Shown here: positions 16,526 through 25,238 of the stretch, piece after piece
Layout: each line of letters begins with the position of its first letter
Numbering within the stretch: the stretch's first letter is position 1
NCBI GenBank assembly: GCA_043803805.1
Contig: JAZDJP010000072.1
Coordinates: 1 to 45,900 of the forward strand
Reading direction: 5' to 3'
Source of the DNA: JAZDJP01 sp043803805
GTDB lineage: Bacteria > Planctomycetota > JAZDJP01
Length of the DNA: 45,900 nt
Translations under genes and position numbers: made by a program
The notes under the pieces: generated by a model
Seen by the model: the letters and a program-made list of their open reading frames with translations, nothing else
What the model was told of the DNA's origin: nothing
The model's database searches: none

Positions 16526-17665
16526 ATGCGCATGGGAACCTGGTACTGGCTGAACGTGGGCACACCGGAACTCTGGCCGGAGGACTTCGCCCGCATCCGG
16601 GAAGCCGGCTGCCACTACGTGGCCATGGGCTACGGTTGCGACCAGACCGAGTTGGCGCGCCGGACGGACCAGACCCGCCGGGCTCTGGACGCCGCCGCCG
16701 AGGCCGGGCTGGGCGCGTACCTTCTTTTCTGGTCGGTCGGCATCATGGGCATCGAGGCTAATCCCGATTTCGTACCGGTGCAGGCCGATGGGCAGGCCGC
16801 CCGGCGCCGCTGCAACGTCTTCCATCCGGGCTGGCGCCGGGAGCGGCTCCTCCCCTACGTCACCGCGGTGGCCGAGACCTACGGCAACCACCCCGCCCTG
16901 CTCGGCTTCTACGTGGACGACGCCTTCGGCTGCTACGGGGACTACCTCTACGGCTACAGCCGGCACGAGCGCGCCGCCTTCCGCGACTGGCTGAAGGAGC
17001 GCTATCGCTCGGTCGGACACCTCAACGGCGTGTGGGGCACCGGCCACCGGGATTGGGAAGACATCGACCTGCCCCGCGGAGTGATGCCCAACGTGGCCGC
17101 CTGGATGGACTTCACCGCCGCGCGCGGCCAGTGGCTGGACGAGTGGGCCCGGGAACTGACCGGCGCGATGCGCACGGCCGCGCCGCGGGCCAGGCTCGTC
17201 CTGGGCGAGAGCGCCGGCGGGGTGCTGCGTGCCCCGGCCGGCTGCGGGGCGGATTGGCCCGCGCTGGCCGCGCACTTTGACACCTTCATGATCTACCTCA
17301 CCTATGATTTCGAACAGTTGAAGCCGGACGACTGGCGCGCGGTGGTCCGCCGCACCGTCGAGACCGGCCGGCGCATCGCCGCATCACGGGAACTCATCGT
17401 CTGCTCATGGGTCACCCACCCCGAGCGGTTCACCCCCATGCCGCGGGAAGTCCTGGAGGCCACCGTGGCCGAGGCAGCCGAGGGCGGCGCCGACGCGTTC
17501 GAGTACTATGCCTGGCGGACCGCCGACTGGCGCCACTTGCCGCCCCCGCCATACGTGAATCTCCCCAACTGGCCGGTGTACCTCGCCGACCAGGGCGAAC
17601 TCCGGGAAGCGGTGAGTCAGATCAACCATCGGCTGTGCGGGAACCGGCCCGGAACGGGTGCATAG
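16526..17665 (+). CDS. GH42-like TIM-barrel glycoside hydrolase
   Basis: 379 residues, GGAGG 7 nt before the ATG. It shows the beta-galactosidase-like barrel pattern: MRMGTWYWLNVGTPELW, then HPALLGFYVDDAFGCYGDY at the expected acid/base strand. RDWLKERYRSVGHLNGVWGT and DWEDIDLPRG follow and are typical of GH42-type barrels. The usual NE acid/base pair appears as VDD, so catalysis may differ. No signal peptide is visible, so it is probably cytoplasmic. It follows a truncated gene remnant in what was once an operon. Confidence 0.7.
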   Translation: MRMGTWYWLNVGTPELWPEDFARIREAGCHYVAMGYGCDQTELARRTDQTRRALDAAAEAGLGAYLLFWSVGIMGIEANPDFVPVQADGQAARRRCNVFHPGWRRERLLPYVTAVAETYGNHPALLGFYVDDAFGCYGDYLYGYSRHERAAFRDWLKERYRSVGHLNGVWGTGHRDWEDIDLPRGVMPNVAAWMDFTAARGQWLDEWARELTGAMRTAAPRARLVLGESAGGVLRAPAGCGADWPALAAHFDTFMIYLTYDFEQLKPDDWRAVVRRTVETGRRIAASRELIVCSWVTHPERFTPMPREVLEATVAEAAEGGADAFEYYAWRTADWRHLPPPPYVNLPNWPVYLADQGELREAVSQINHRLCGNRPGTGA

Positions 17666-17697
17666 GTCGCTCCCGCGCCACCACACCCTGTATCCCC

Positions 17698-17717
17698 GGC
17701 GCGGCGGGAGCCGCGCC
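17698..17717. repeat. Tetraloop hairpin repeat
   Basis: GGCGCGGC, loop GGGA, GCCGCGCC, followed by CTCCAA. It is the same family as 91-141 and 43064-43083 but has a different, fully compensated stem. Confidence 0.6.
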
Positions 17718-17748
17718 CTCCAACTCGCGGGATTCGGGAACCGCTGGA

Positions 17749-17788
17749 AGAAGTCGGCGAGTCCGCGAGTCAGGGGGTCGCCGAGTCG
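17749..17788 (-). repeat. GACTC octamer array, copy f (reverse)
   Basis: Five octamers on the minus strand in standard order, one with a GACCCCCT variant. It lies between the GH42-like gene and the HTH-EIIA operon. Confidence 0.7.
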
Positions 17789-17820
17789 AAGAACGAGGAT
17801 TGTGAACCGCGACGTATTCT

Positions 17821-17852
17821 CGCTCATGGTTCGACAAGCTCACCATGAGCGG
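17821..17852. repeat. REP-like palindrome (CATGGT type)
   Basis: CGCTCATGGT, then the asymmetric loop TCGACAAGCTC, then ACCATGAGCGG. It is the same type as 25976-26008 and 32638-32671. Confidence 0.7.
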
Positions 17853-17894
17853 AGGTTCATCGAAGCGTTATCGGTCATAATCGCTCAACAGGGC

Positions 17895-17922
17895 TTGACC
17901 AACCGCCCCCCAATCCTACAAT
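17895..17922 (+). promoter_or_regulatory. Promoter of the HTH-EIIA/Ehr operon
   Basis: TTGACC (17895-17900), 16-nt spacer, TACAAT (17917-17922). It is the only good promoter found for the seven-gene operon. The predicted start, about 17929, is almost at an in-frame ATG (17933). Confidence 0.65.
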
Positions 17923-17983
17923 ATGTCCATTGATGTCCATCCCGGGGAAGCGTTGGGACACCCCGGAACCCAGAAAGAAACCG

Positions 17984-18682
17984 ATGCAATTAACCGTCCG
18001 CGACGTCGCCTCCCTTCTCAATGTTTCCGAGAAAAGCATCTACCGCTGGATCCGGGAAGGGAACATCCCCGCCTACAAGATGAATGAGCAGTACCGGTTC
18101 CACCGGGCCGAATTGCTGGAATGGGCCACGGCGCGGAAGATCGGCGTCTCCGCGGATATTTTCCAGGAGAAGGACGAATCCGCCGCGCCGATGCCCGGCC
18201 TCGGGGAGGCCCTCCAGGCCGGCGGTGTCGCCTACCGCCTCGTCGGGCCGGACAAGGAATCCGTCCTCCGTGCGGTGGTCGAGGCGATGCGTCTCCCCGA
18301 GGAGGTCAACCGCGAACAGCTTTTCCGCGTCCTCGTCGCCCGCGAGGCCCTCGCCTCCACCGGCATCGGCGACGGCATCGCCATCCCCCACGTCCGAAAT
18401 CCCATCGTCCTCCACGTGCCGCGCCCGACCGTCACGCTCTGCTTCCTGGAGAAACCCGTGGATTTCGGCGCCTTGGACGGCAAACCGGTGCATTGCCTGT
18501 TTACCCTCGTCAGCCCGACGGTCCGCGCCCACCTCCACCTCCTGTCGCGGCTCACATTCGCCCTGCGCGATTCCGGATTCCAGGCCGTCATCGCCCGGCA
18601 GGCGCTCCGCGACGAGATTTTCACGGAACTGGGCCGGGTGGAGAATCATTTGAACACGCCCGACCCCGCCCCGCACGATTGA
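17984..18682 (+). CDS. HTH (excisionase/MerR-like) fused to PTS EIIA type-2 domain
   Basis: 232 residues from the ATG at 17984. Residues 1-50 are a helix-turn-helix domain (LTVRDVASLLNVSEKSIYRW, then IREGNIPAYKMNEQYRFHR), as in excisionase or MerR-like HTH_17 proteins. Residues 70-225 are a PTS EIIA-Man/Fru-like (PtsN/EIIA-Fru) domain with the phosphorylated His136 in GIAIPHVRNP. The start could also be the near-leaderless ATG at 17933. It is 6 nt upstream of hyfB, the first structural gene. No EI, HPr or EIIBC gene is in the window. The likely role is a phosphorylation-responsive regulator, inferred from the fusion and location. Confidence 0.85.
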   Translation: MQLTVRDVASLLNVSEKSIYRWIREGNIPAYKMNEQYRFHRAELLEWATARKIGVSADIFQEKDESAAPMPGLGEALQAGGVAYRLVGPDKESVLRAVVEAMRLPEEVNREQLFRVLVAREALASTGIGDGIAIPHVRNPIVLHVPRPTVTLCFLEKPVDFGALDGKPVHCLFTLVSPTVRAHLHLLSRLTFALRDSGFQAVIARQALRDEIFTELGRVENHLNTPDPAPHD

Positions 18683-18688
18683 CCGCCC

Positions 18689-20680
18689 ATGACGATCCTC
18701 CTTCCGGCTCTGGGTGTGATGATCCTCGGCGGGCTCGCGGCGCTCGCGGCCCGCCGTTCGGGGCGGACGGCCACCGCGTTCGGCGCCGGGAGCGCGGTCG
18801 CCGGCGGAATCCTGGGGCTCGCGCCGGCCGTGTCCGCGGCGCTGGGCGCGCCCGTCGAAACGCTCCGACTCCCCTGGGGAATGCCCGGCGGGGAATTCCA
18901 CGTGGCGCTCGATGCCCTGTCCGGATTCTTCCTCGTCCCGACGCTTCTCTTGACGGCGCTCGCCGCGATCTACGGCGCCGCCTATCTCGCCCCCCACCGC
19001 GAGGGGAAATCCCTCGGAAGTTCCTGGTTTTGCTTCAATCTGCTCACGGCGAGCATGGCGCTGGTCCTCACCGCCCGGAACGGCATCCTCTTTCTCGTCG
19101 CGTGGGAAGTCATGGCCCTGGCGTCGTTTTTTCTGGTGACGTTTGAACACGAGAAACCCGGGGTCCGCCGGGCCGGATGGACGTACCTCGTCGCCACCCA
19201 TCTGGGGACGGCCGTGCTCCTGGTCATGTTTGTCATCATGGCCGATGCCGCGGGCTCCTTCGATTTCGACGCGTGGACCGGCGTCGCGGGCCGCACCGCG
19301 ATGTCCGCCGGAGGACTCTTCGTCCTGGCCATCATCGGATTCGGGACCAAGGCCGGCTTTATGCCGCTCCACGTCTGGCTCCCGGAGGCCCACCCGGCCG
19401 CGCCCAGCCACGTCTCCGCCGTGATGTCCGGGGTGATGATCAAAACGGGCATCTACGGGATCCTCCGCGCCCTCGCCTTCCTCGGTCCGCCGCCGATGTG
19501 GTGGGGCTGGACGCTCGTGGGCATCGGCGTCACTTCCGGCGTACTCGGTGTGCTTTTCGCCCTGGCCCAGCATGACCTCAAGCGGCTCCTGGCCTATCAC
19601 AGCGTCGAGAACATCGGCATCATCGCGCTGGGGTTGGGGCTGGGACTCGTCGGGGTGAGCGCCGGAATGCCGGCGCTGGCGGTGCTCGGGTTCGCCGGCG
19701 GCCTTCTCCACGTCCTCAATCACGCCCTGTTTAAAGGACTGTTGTTTCTGGGGGCCGGATCGGTCCTCCACGCCACCGGCACCCGGGACATGGATCACCT
19801 GGGCGGATTGATGAAACGGATGCCGTGGACGGGGATGACGTTCCTCGTGGGCGCCGCGGCCATCGCGGGGCTTCCACCGCTCAACGGATTCGTGAGTGAA
19901 TTCCTTATTTATCTCGGCGCGTACCGGTCCGCCGTCGGCGGAAGCGCCCCCGCGGCGCTGGTCCCGGGGATTCTCGTCATCGGCGGACTCGCCCTCATCG
20001 GAGGACTCGCCGCGGCATGCTTCACCAAGGCCTTCGGGATCGTGTTTCTGGGCGAGCCGCGCAGCGATCCCGCCGTGCACGCCCGTGAATGCCCCCTCGC
20101 CATGAAACTCCCCATGCTCACGCTCGCCGCGGGGTGTGTCCTCGTGGGACTCTTCCCGGCGCCGGTGGTGAACGCCCTGCTCCCGGTGATCACCTCCCTT
20201 GTCGGGGAACCCGCGCCGCGGGTCGCCGCCGCGCTGAATCTGGCGAACGGTCCACTGGTCATGATCACGGGAATCGCGTTTCTCTTCCTGGCGCTCACCG
20301 CCGGCCTCATCCTGTTTCGCCGGTGGCTCCTTTCCGACCGGCCCGTGGAGAACTCCGTCACCTGGGATTGCGGCTACGCCCGACCCACCGCGCGAATGCA
20401 GTATACGGCCTCTTCCTACGCCCAGCCCTTCACGGCGCTTTTCCGGATGTTCCTGCGCACCCGCCGCCGGGCGGTCCCGCCGGAGGGGTTCTTCCCGAAG
20501 AGGGCGTCTCTGGCCACCCACACTCCGGACGTCTCCCGCGAAGGCCTGTTCCGGCCGGTCTTCGCCGCGACGGAGGACGCCCTGGGGCGTCTGCGGGGGT
20601 TGCAGCACGGCCGCATCCAGAGTTATGTCCTTTACATCGTGATCACGCTCCTGGCATTGCTCGCCTGGAAGATGGAGTAG
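18689..20680 (+). CDS. hyfB: Hydrogenase-4 component B-like antiporter subunit (NuoL/M/HyfB)
   Basis: 663 residues and about 14-16 transmembrane helices; homologous to Mrp-type antiporters and HyfB. The TM5 glutamate lies in VAWEVMALASFFLVTFEHE and the TM7 lysine in GFGTKAGFMPLHVWLPEAH. The TM8 lysine lies in MIKTGIYG. The C-terminal region WDCGY, then MQYTASSYAQPF, is specific to the HyfB type. It is expected to transport protons or sodium ions across the membrane. It is the first structural gene, with hyfC 3 nt downstream. Confidence 0.93.
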   Translation: MTILLPALGVMILGGLAALAARRSGRTATAFGAGSAVAGGILGLAPAVSAALGAPVETLRLPWGMPGGEFHVALDALSGFFLVPTLLLTALAAIYGAAYLAPHREGKSLGSSWFCFNLLTASMALVLTARNGILFLVAWEVMALASFFLVTFEHEKPGVRRAGWTYLVATHLGTAVLLVMFVIMADAAGSFDFDAWTGVAGRTAMSAGGLFVLAIIGFGTKAGFMPLHVWLPEAHPAAPSHVSAVMSGVMIKTGIYGILRALAFLGPPPMWWGWTLVGIGVTSGVLGVLFALAQHDLKRLLAYHSVENIGIIALGLGLGLVGVSAGMPALAVLGFAGGLLHVLNHALFKGLLFLGAGSVLHATGTRDMDHLGGLMKRMPWTGMTFLVGAAAIAGLPPLNGFVSEFLIYLGAYRSAVGGSAPAALVPGILVIGGLALIGGLAAACFTKAFGIVFLGEPRSDPAVHARECPLAMKLPMLTLAAGCVLVGLFPAPVVNALLPVITSLVGEPAPRVAAALNLANGPLVMITGIAFLFLALTAGLILFRRWLLSDRPVENSVTWDCGYARPTARMQYTASSYAQPFTALFRMFLRTRRRAVPPEGFFPKRASLATHTPDVSREGLFRPVFAATEDALGRLRGLQHGRIQSYVLYIVITLLALLAWKME

Positions 20681-20683
20681 CCC

Positions 20684-21595
20684 GTGGACCCGATCCGCCT
20701 CATCCCCCCCGCCGCCGGGTTGTTGCTTGCGCCGCTCCTCTTCGGCATCATCAATCGGACCAAGGCCTTCTTCGCCGGCAGGCGCGGCCCGCCGCTTCTG
20801 CAACTCTACCACGACATCGCCAAACTTCTCGGGAAGGGCGCGACCTACAGCCGGACGACCACGATGGTCTTCCGCGCCGGGCCGGTGGTCGCCCTCGCGG
20901 CCACCGCCACGGGACTCTCCCTGGTCCCGATGGGCGGCCTCCCGGCGCCGATGGAATTCGCGGGGGATTGGATTCTCCTGGCCTATCTCCTGTGCCTGGC
21001 GCGTTTCTTCACGGTGATCGCGGCGCTCGACACCGGATCGAGTTTCGAGGGCATGGGCGCGAGCCGCGAGGTGCTCTTCTCGGCGCTCGCCGAACCGGCG
21101 CTGTTTCTGGGGCTGGCCGCGGTGATCCACAAGACCGGTGGGGCGACGCTTTCGGGAACGGTCGCGTCGGTCTCCACCGGGACGTGGCTGGAGGAGGGGC
21201 CGGCGCTGGCGCTCGTGGCCGCGGCGCTGGGCGTGGTGCTCCTGGCCGAGAACGCCCGCATCCCGGTGGACGACCCGAACACCCACCTGGAACTCACCAT
21301 GATCCACGAGGTGATGGTCCTCGACCACGGCGGGCCGGATCTCGCCTTCATCCAGTACGGCGCGGCGCTGAAATTCTGGATCTTCGGGGCGCTTCTGGCG
21401 GGGCTGACCGTGCCGGTGCGCGGCGGGAATCCCCTGGCCGGCGCCGGGGCATTCCTCGGCGGGATGATTCTCCTTTCCGTGATCACGGGCGTGATCGAAT
21501 CCTCCCTGGCGCGGCTCCGCCTGCGGCGGGTTCCTCATTTGTTGGTTGGCGCGACGGCGCTCGCCGCGCTGGCCCTTGTCCTGGTGACGCGATGA
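20684..21595 (+). CDS. hyfC: Complex-I/hydrogenase-4 subunit C-like (NuoH/HyfC)
   Basis: 303 residues with a GTG start and several transmembrane helices. The diagnostic ENARIPVDDPNTHLELTMIH segment is the NuoH/HyfC signature and sits on the interface with the hydrophilic arm. The N-terminal NRTKAFFAGRRGP and LLQLYHDIAKLLGKG are typical of the family. Its stop overlaps the hyfE start (ATGA). The membrane anchor role comes from homology. Confidence 0.93.
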   Translation: MDPIRLIPPAAGLLLAPLLFGIINRTKAFFAGRRGPPLLQLYHDIAKLLGKGATYSRTTTMVFRAGPVVALAATATGLSLVPMGGLPAPMEFAGDWILLAYLLCLARFFTVIAALDTGSSFEGMGASREVLFSALAEPALFLGLAAVIHKTGGATLSGTVASVSTGTWLEEGPALALVAAALGVVLLAENARIPVDDPNTHLELTMIHEVMVLDHGGPDLAFIQYGAALKFWIFGALLAGLTVPVRGGNPLAGAGAFLGGMILLSVITGVIESSLARLRLRRVPHLLVGATALAALALVLVTR

Positions 21596-22248
21596 CCAAC
21601 GCCGCCGCGGTGGAAGCCATCCTCGTGCTGATTATCATTACCGATCTCCTGCTTCTCGGGTCGGAACGCTTCCGGACATGCATCCGCATCGCGGCCCTCC
21701 AGGGCGTCGTGACGGGCCTCCTGCCGGTGCTCCTCCACGGGGCCGAAACCCCGGTGCGGGCCGGACTTCTCGCGGCGGCCGGCATGGGCCTGAAGGGCGT
21801 GGTGTTCCCCTGGCTGCTTTTGCGTATTTTGCGCGAGTCCGGGGCGCGCCGGGAGGAAAAGCCCTTCGTGGGCTACACGCTTTCCGTCATGGCGGGCGTG
21901 GGGGCGTTCCTCTTCTCCCGGTGGGTCGCCGGGCATCTCACCCTCCCGGCCCCCGCGGCGGCGGCCGGATCGCTCATCATCCCGGCGGGGCTCGGAACGC
22001 TTCTCATCGGCCTGTTTATTATCGTCAGCCGCCGCAACGCCGTGAGCCAGGTGCTGGGCTATATCGTCATCGAGAACGGCATTTACACGTTCGGCGTGGC
22101 GCTCGTGGGCGAGGTGCCCATGCTGGTGGAGCTCGGCGTGCTCATGGACGCCTTCGTGGCCGTGTTCATCATGGGCATCGCCGCCCACCACATCAGCCGC
22201 GAGTTCGACCACACTGACGTGGACCGGCTGGACCGGCTGAAAGGGTGA
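21592..22248 (+). CDS. hyfE: Hydrogenase-4 component E-like (NuoK/HyfE)
   Basis: 218 residues, very hydrophobic; matches HyfE. It has roughly six to seven helices and a conserved VIENGIYTFGVAL segment near residues 160-175. It overlaps hyfC by 4 nt and hyfF's alternative GTG start by 4 nt. In related complexes the subunit pairs with the antiporter modules. Confidence 0.9.
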   Translation: MTNAAAVEAILVLIIITDLLLLGSERFRTCIRIAALQGVVTGLLPVLLHGAETPVRAGLLAAAGMGLKGVVFPWLLLRILRESGARREEKPFVGYTLSVMAGVGAFLFSRWVAGHLTLPAPAAAAGSLIIPAGLGTLLIGLFIIVSRRNAVSQVLGYIVIENGIYTFGVALVGEVPMLVELGVLMDAFVAVFIMGIAAHHISREFDHTDVDRLDRLKG

Positions 22249-22253
22249 CGCGC

Positions 22254-23738
22254 ATGACCCCGGACGGAATTCTCTGGGCGCTCCCGGCCGTTCCCGCGGC
22301 GATGGCCGCGGTGTGCCTCCGCCTGGGCGCCGCCCGGCGGGTGCTCGCCGCGGTGGCGCTCGGCGGGGCCGGCTGGGCCGCGCTCGCGATCGCGGCGGCG
22401 TTCGCGGTCGTCCGTGGCGGGCCCGTCTCCGCGGCCGGCGCGTGGCTGTACCTCGATGCCCTGTCCGCCTGGCACCTCATGATCCTGGGCATCGTCTTCG
22501 GCGCGAGTTCCCTCTTCTCCCGGGGCTATTTCGAAACGGAACTCGCCGCGGGACGCCTGTCCGACCGCGCCGCCCGGCGCTTCGGAACGCTCTGGTTCGG
22601 GTCGGCCGCGGCGATGACGGGGGTGCTCCTCTCCAACAACCTCGGCCTCATGTGGGTGGGCATCGAGGCCACCACGCTCCTCACCGCCTTCCTCATCACC
22701 CTTCACGTGACGCCGCTGTCGCTGGAGGCCATGTGGAAGTACCTCGTGGTCTGCTCGGTGGGCGTGGCCTTTGCGTTCATGGGAACGCTCCTCGTGGGCG
22801 CGTCGGCCCGGAACCTGGGGCTGGACCCGTCCGAGATGCTCCTCTGGACGCGCCTGAACGCGTCCGCCGCGGGGCTGGCCCCGGCGACCATGAAACTCGC
22901 CTTCATTTTTTTAATGGTCGGCTACGGGACCAAGGCGGGGCTGGCGCCGATGCACAACTGGCTGCCCGACGCCCACAGCCAGGCCCCGGCACCGGTGTCG
23001 GCGCTCTTCTCCGGATTCATGCTCAACAGCGCGCTCTATTGCATCATGCGTCATCTTCCACTGGTGGAACAGGCCACCGGGAACGCCGGCTGGGGACGGG
23101 AACTCCTGGCGCTCTTCGGGATCGTCTCCATCCTCGTGGCGGCGGCCTTCATCATCTTCCAGCGGGACGGCAAACGTCTGCTGGCGTACCACAGCGTCGA
23201 GCACATGGGGATCATCGCCCTCGGCCTCGGCCTCGGGGGCATCGGCACGTTTGCGGCGCTCTGGCACACGTTGAACCACGCGGTCTGCAAAACGCTGGCC
23301 TTTTTCTCCATCGGCCGGCTCGGACAGATGTACGGCACGCACGACCTGCATCGGATGGCGGGCGCGATGCGCCGCGCGCCGCTGTGGGGCATCGGCTTTT
23401 TCGGCGGCGTGCTCGCGCTCATCGGCGTGGCCCCGTTCGCCATCTTCATGAGCGAGTTCCAGGTTCTGCGCGCGGCGGTGGCGGCCCACGCGTTCATCCG
23501 CGCGACATTGTTCCTGACTGGAACGGCCATCGTCTTCATCGCGGCGCTTCGCCACGCGATCGTGCCGGCATGGGGCGATGAAACCGCCCCGCCGACCGGC
23601 CATGCGCCATCCGGCCTTGCCGATAAAATCATCATCATCGGCGGCCTGGCGTTCCTGCTCCTCCTCGGGCTCTGGCTGCCGGGGCCGCTCCGGGCCTGGA
23701 TGGAAACGGCCGCGGGCATCATCGGAGGCCGGCCGTGA
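22254..23738 (+). CDS. hyfF: Hydrogenase-4 component F-like antiporter subunit (NuoN/HyfF)
   Basis: 494 residues from the ATG at 22254, which has AAAGGG at 8 nt; a GTG at 22245 is an alternative. It is antiporter-like, with WVGIEATTLLTAFLI (TM5 Glu) and GYGTKAGLAPMHNWLPDAHS (TM7 Lys). In the equivalent TM8 the lysine of hyfB is replaced (FMLNSALY), so the two antiporter modules differ. The stop overlaps the hyfG GTG. Confidence 0.92.
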   Translation: MTPDGILWALPAVPAAMAAVCLRLGAARRVLAAVALGGAGWAALAIAAAFAVVRGGPVSAAGAWLYLDALSAWHLMILGIVFGASSLFSRGYFETELAAGRLSDRAARRFGTLWFGSAAAMTGVLLSNNLGLMWVGIEATTLLTAFLITLHVTPLSLEAMWKYLVVCSVGVAFAFMGTLLVGASARNLGLDPSEMLLWTRLNASAAGLAPATMKLAFIFLMVGYGTKAGLAPMHNWLPDAHSQAPAPVSALFSGFMLNSALYCIMRHLPLVEQATGNAGWGRELLALFGIVSILVAAAFIIFQRDGKRLLAYHSVEHMGIIALGLGLGGIGTFAALWHTLNHAVCKTLAFFSIGRLGQMYGTHDLHRMAGAMRRAPLWGIGFFGGVLALIGVAPFAIFMSEFQVLRAAVAAHAFIRATLFLTGTAIVFIAALRHAIVPAWGDETAPPTGHAPSGLADKIIIIGGLAFLLLLGLWLPGPLRAWMETAAGIIGGRP

Positions 23739-25231
23739 CCGTTATGCATATTCCCAACGGCGGATCCGTCCCGCGCGCCGACGTGCCCGTGCTTTCCTTC
23801 CGCGAATTCCGCGAATCCGTCATTCTCGCCGTGGAGCGCGGCGCGCGCGTCGCCGCGTTCTTCGGGACGCCCGCGGACGCCGATGCCATCCGCCTCACCG
23901 CGGTGGTCGCCCACGCGGACGCCGGGGATTTCTCCGTCGTCGCCACCGATGTCGCCGGGCGCTACCCGTCGCTCACCCCCGACTGCCCGCAGGTTCATCT
24001 CTTCGAGCGCGACATCCAGGAACAGTGGGGAATCCGGCCGGAAGGCCATCCCTGGCCGAAGCCCGTCTGCTTCGCCCCTCCCCGCCGCGGGAGCACCCCC
24101 ACTGAGCCGATCCTTCCCGGCGTCACGGATTATTTCCGGGTCGAGGGAGAGGAAATCCACGAGGTCGCCGTCGGCCCGGTCCACGCCGGGGTCATCGAAC
24201 CGGGGCATTTCCGGTTCCAATGTCACGGGGAGCGCGTCCTCCATCTTGAGATTTCGCTCGGCTACCAGCACCGCGGCATCGAACGGGCGCTCACCGGGGG
24301 CCCGGGACCGCGATCCATTCATTACATGGAAACTCTGGCCGGCGACACCACCATCGGCCACGTCACCGCGTATTGTCAAATCATGGAGGCGCTGGGCGGC
24401 GGAGCCGTTCCGGCCCGCGCGGAGGCCCTCCGCGGCGCGGCGCTGGAACTCGAACGGCTGGCCAACCACACCGGGGACCTCGGGGCGCTCGCCGGCGACG
24501 TGGGATTCCTCCCCACGCTTTCCTTCTGCGGACGTCTGCGAGGGGATTTCCTTAACCTGACCGCGATGCTCTGCGGCAGCCGTTTCGGGCGGGGGCTGGT
24601 CCGGCCGGGTAGCGTTCTTTTCGATCTCGACGAAGCCCGGGTGGGGAAACTCCTCGACCGCCTCGGGGAAACGGCCCGGGACGTGGCCGGCGCGGCGGAA
24701 CTCCTCTGGAACACACCCTCGGTGCTGGCCCGGTTCGAGGACACCGGCGCGGTATCGCGTGAAACCGCCGAGGCGCTGGGGCTGGTCGGCGTGGCCGCGC
24801 GGGCAAGCGGCCTGGAGCGCGACGCGCGGTTCGATTTCCCCGCCGGCATTTACCGGACGGCCCAGATCCCGGTCTCCTCCTGGCAAAGCGGCGACGTCTT
24901 CGCCCGCGCCTGGGTCCGGTGGCTGGAAATCCAACGATCGGTCGAATTCCTCCGGGAACAGCTCCGGGCTCTGCCGGAAGGACCGGTGACAGCGCCGTGC
25001 GGCCCCGCGGCACCCGACCGGATTGCCCTGGCCATGGTCGAGGGCTGGCGCGGGGAAATCTGCCACGTGGCCCTGACCGGCGCCGACGGCCGGTTCGAAC
25101 GGTACGCGGTGGTGGACCCCTCCTTTCACAACTGGACGGGGCTGGCGATGGCGCTGCGGAACGAGGAGATTTCGGACTTCCCGCTCTGCAACAAGAGTTT
25201 CAATTTATCTTACGCGGGACACGACCGGTGA
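23735..25231 (+). CDS. hyfG: HyfG/NuoCD-like large subunit lacking Ni-Fe ligands
   Basis: 498 residues from the GTG at 23735 (GGAGG at 5 nt), a fusion of a NuoC-like 30-kDa domain (about residues 20-110) and a NuoD/hydrogenase large-subunit-like domain. The position of the first Ni-Fe CxxC motif reads METLAGDTTIGHVTAYC (198-214). The C-terminal DPCxxC position reads VDPSFHNW (near 460) and ends NKSFNLSYAGHDR. Both cysteine pairs are absent, so it cannot hold a canonical Ni-Fe site. This is the hallmark of the hydrogenase-related Ehr group. In the complex it should dock on hyfI and hyfC. The biochemical reaction is unknown. Confidence 0.9.
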   Translation: MTVMHIPNGGSVPRADVPVLSFREFRESVILAVERGARVAAFFGTPADADAIRLTAVVAHADAGDFSVVATDVAGRYPSLTPDCPQVHLFERDIQEQWGIRPEGHPWPKPVCFAPPRRGSTPTEPILPGVTDYFRVEGEEIHEVAVGPVHAGVIEPGHFRFQCHGERVLHLEISLGYQHRGIERALTGGPGPRSIHYMETLAGDTTIGHVTAYCQIMEALGGGAVPARAEALRGAALELERLANHTGDLGALAGDVGFLPTLSFCGRLRGDFLNLTAMLCGSRFGRGLVRPGSVLFDLDEARVGKLLDRLGETARDVAGAAELLWNTPSVLARFEDTGAVSRETAEALGLVGVAARASGLERDARFDFPAGIYRTAQIPVSSWQSGDVFARAWVRWLEIQRSVEFLREQLRALPEGPVTAPCGPAAPDRIALAMVEGWRGEICHVALTGADGRFERYAVVDPSFHNWTGLAMALRNEEISDFPLCNKSFNLSYAGHDR

Positions 25232-25238
25232 GGATGCC

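Noticed and set aside
17990..21538. Very long open frame on the minus strand opposite the HTH-EIIA/hyf genes
   Set aside because: Its translation is Arg/Gly/His-rich, has no domains, and mirrors the GC-skewed third codon positions of the real plus-strand genes.
23051..25129. Long minus-strand frame opposite hyfF and hyfG
   Set aside because: No recognisable domain; shadow of hyfF and hyfG.
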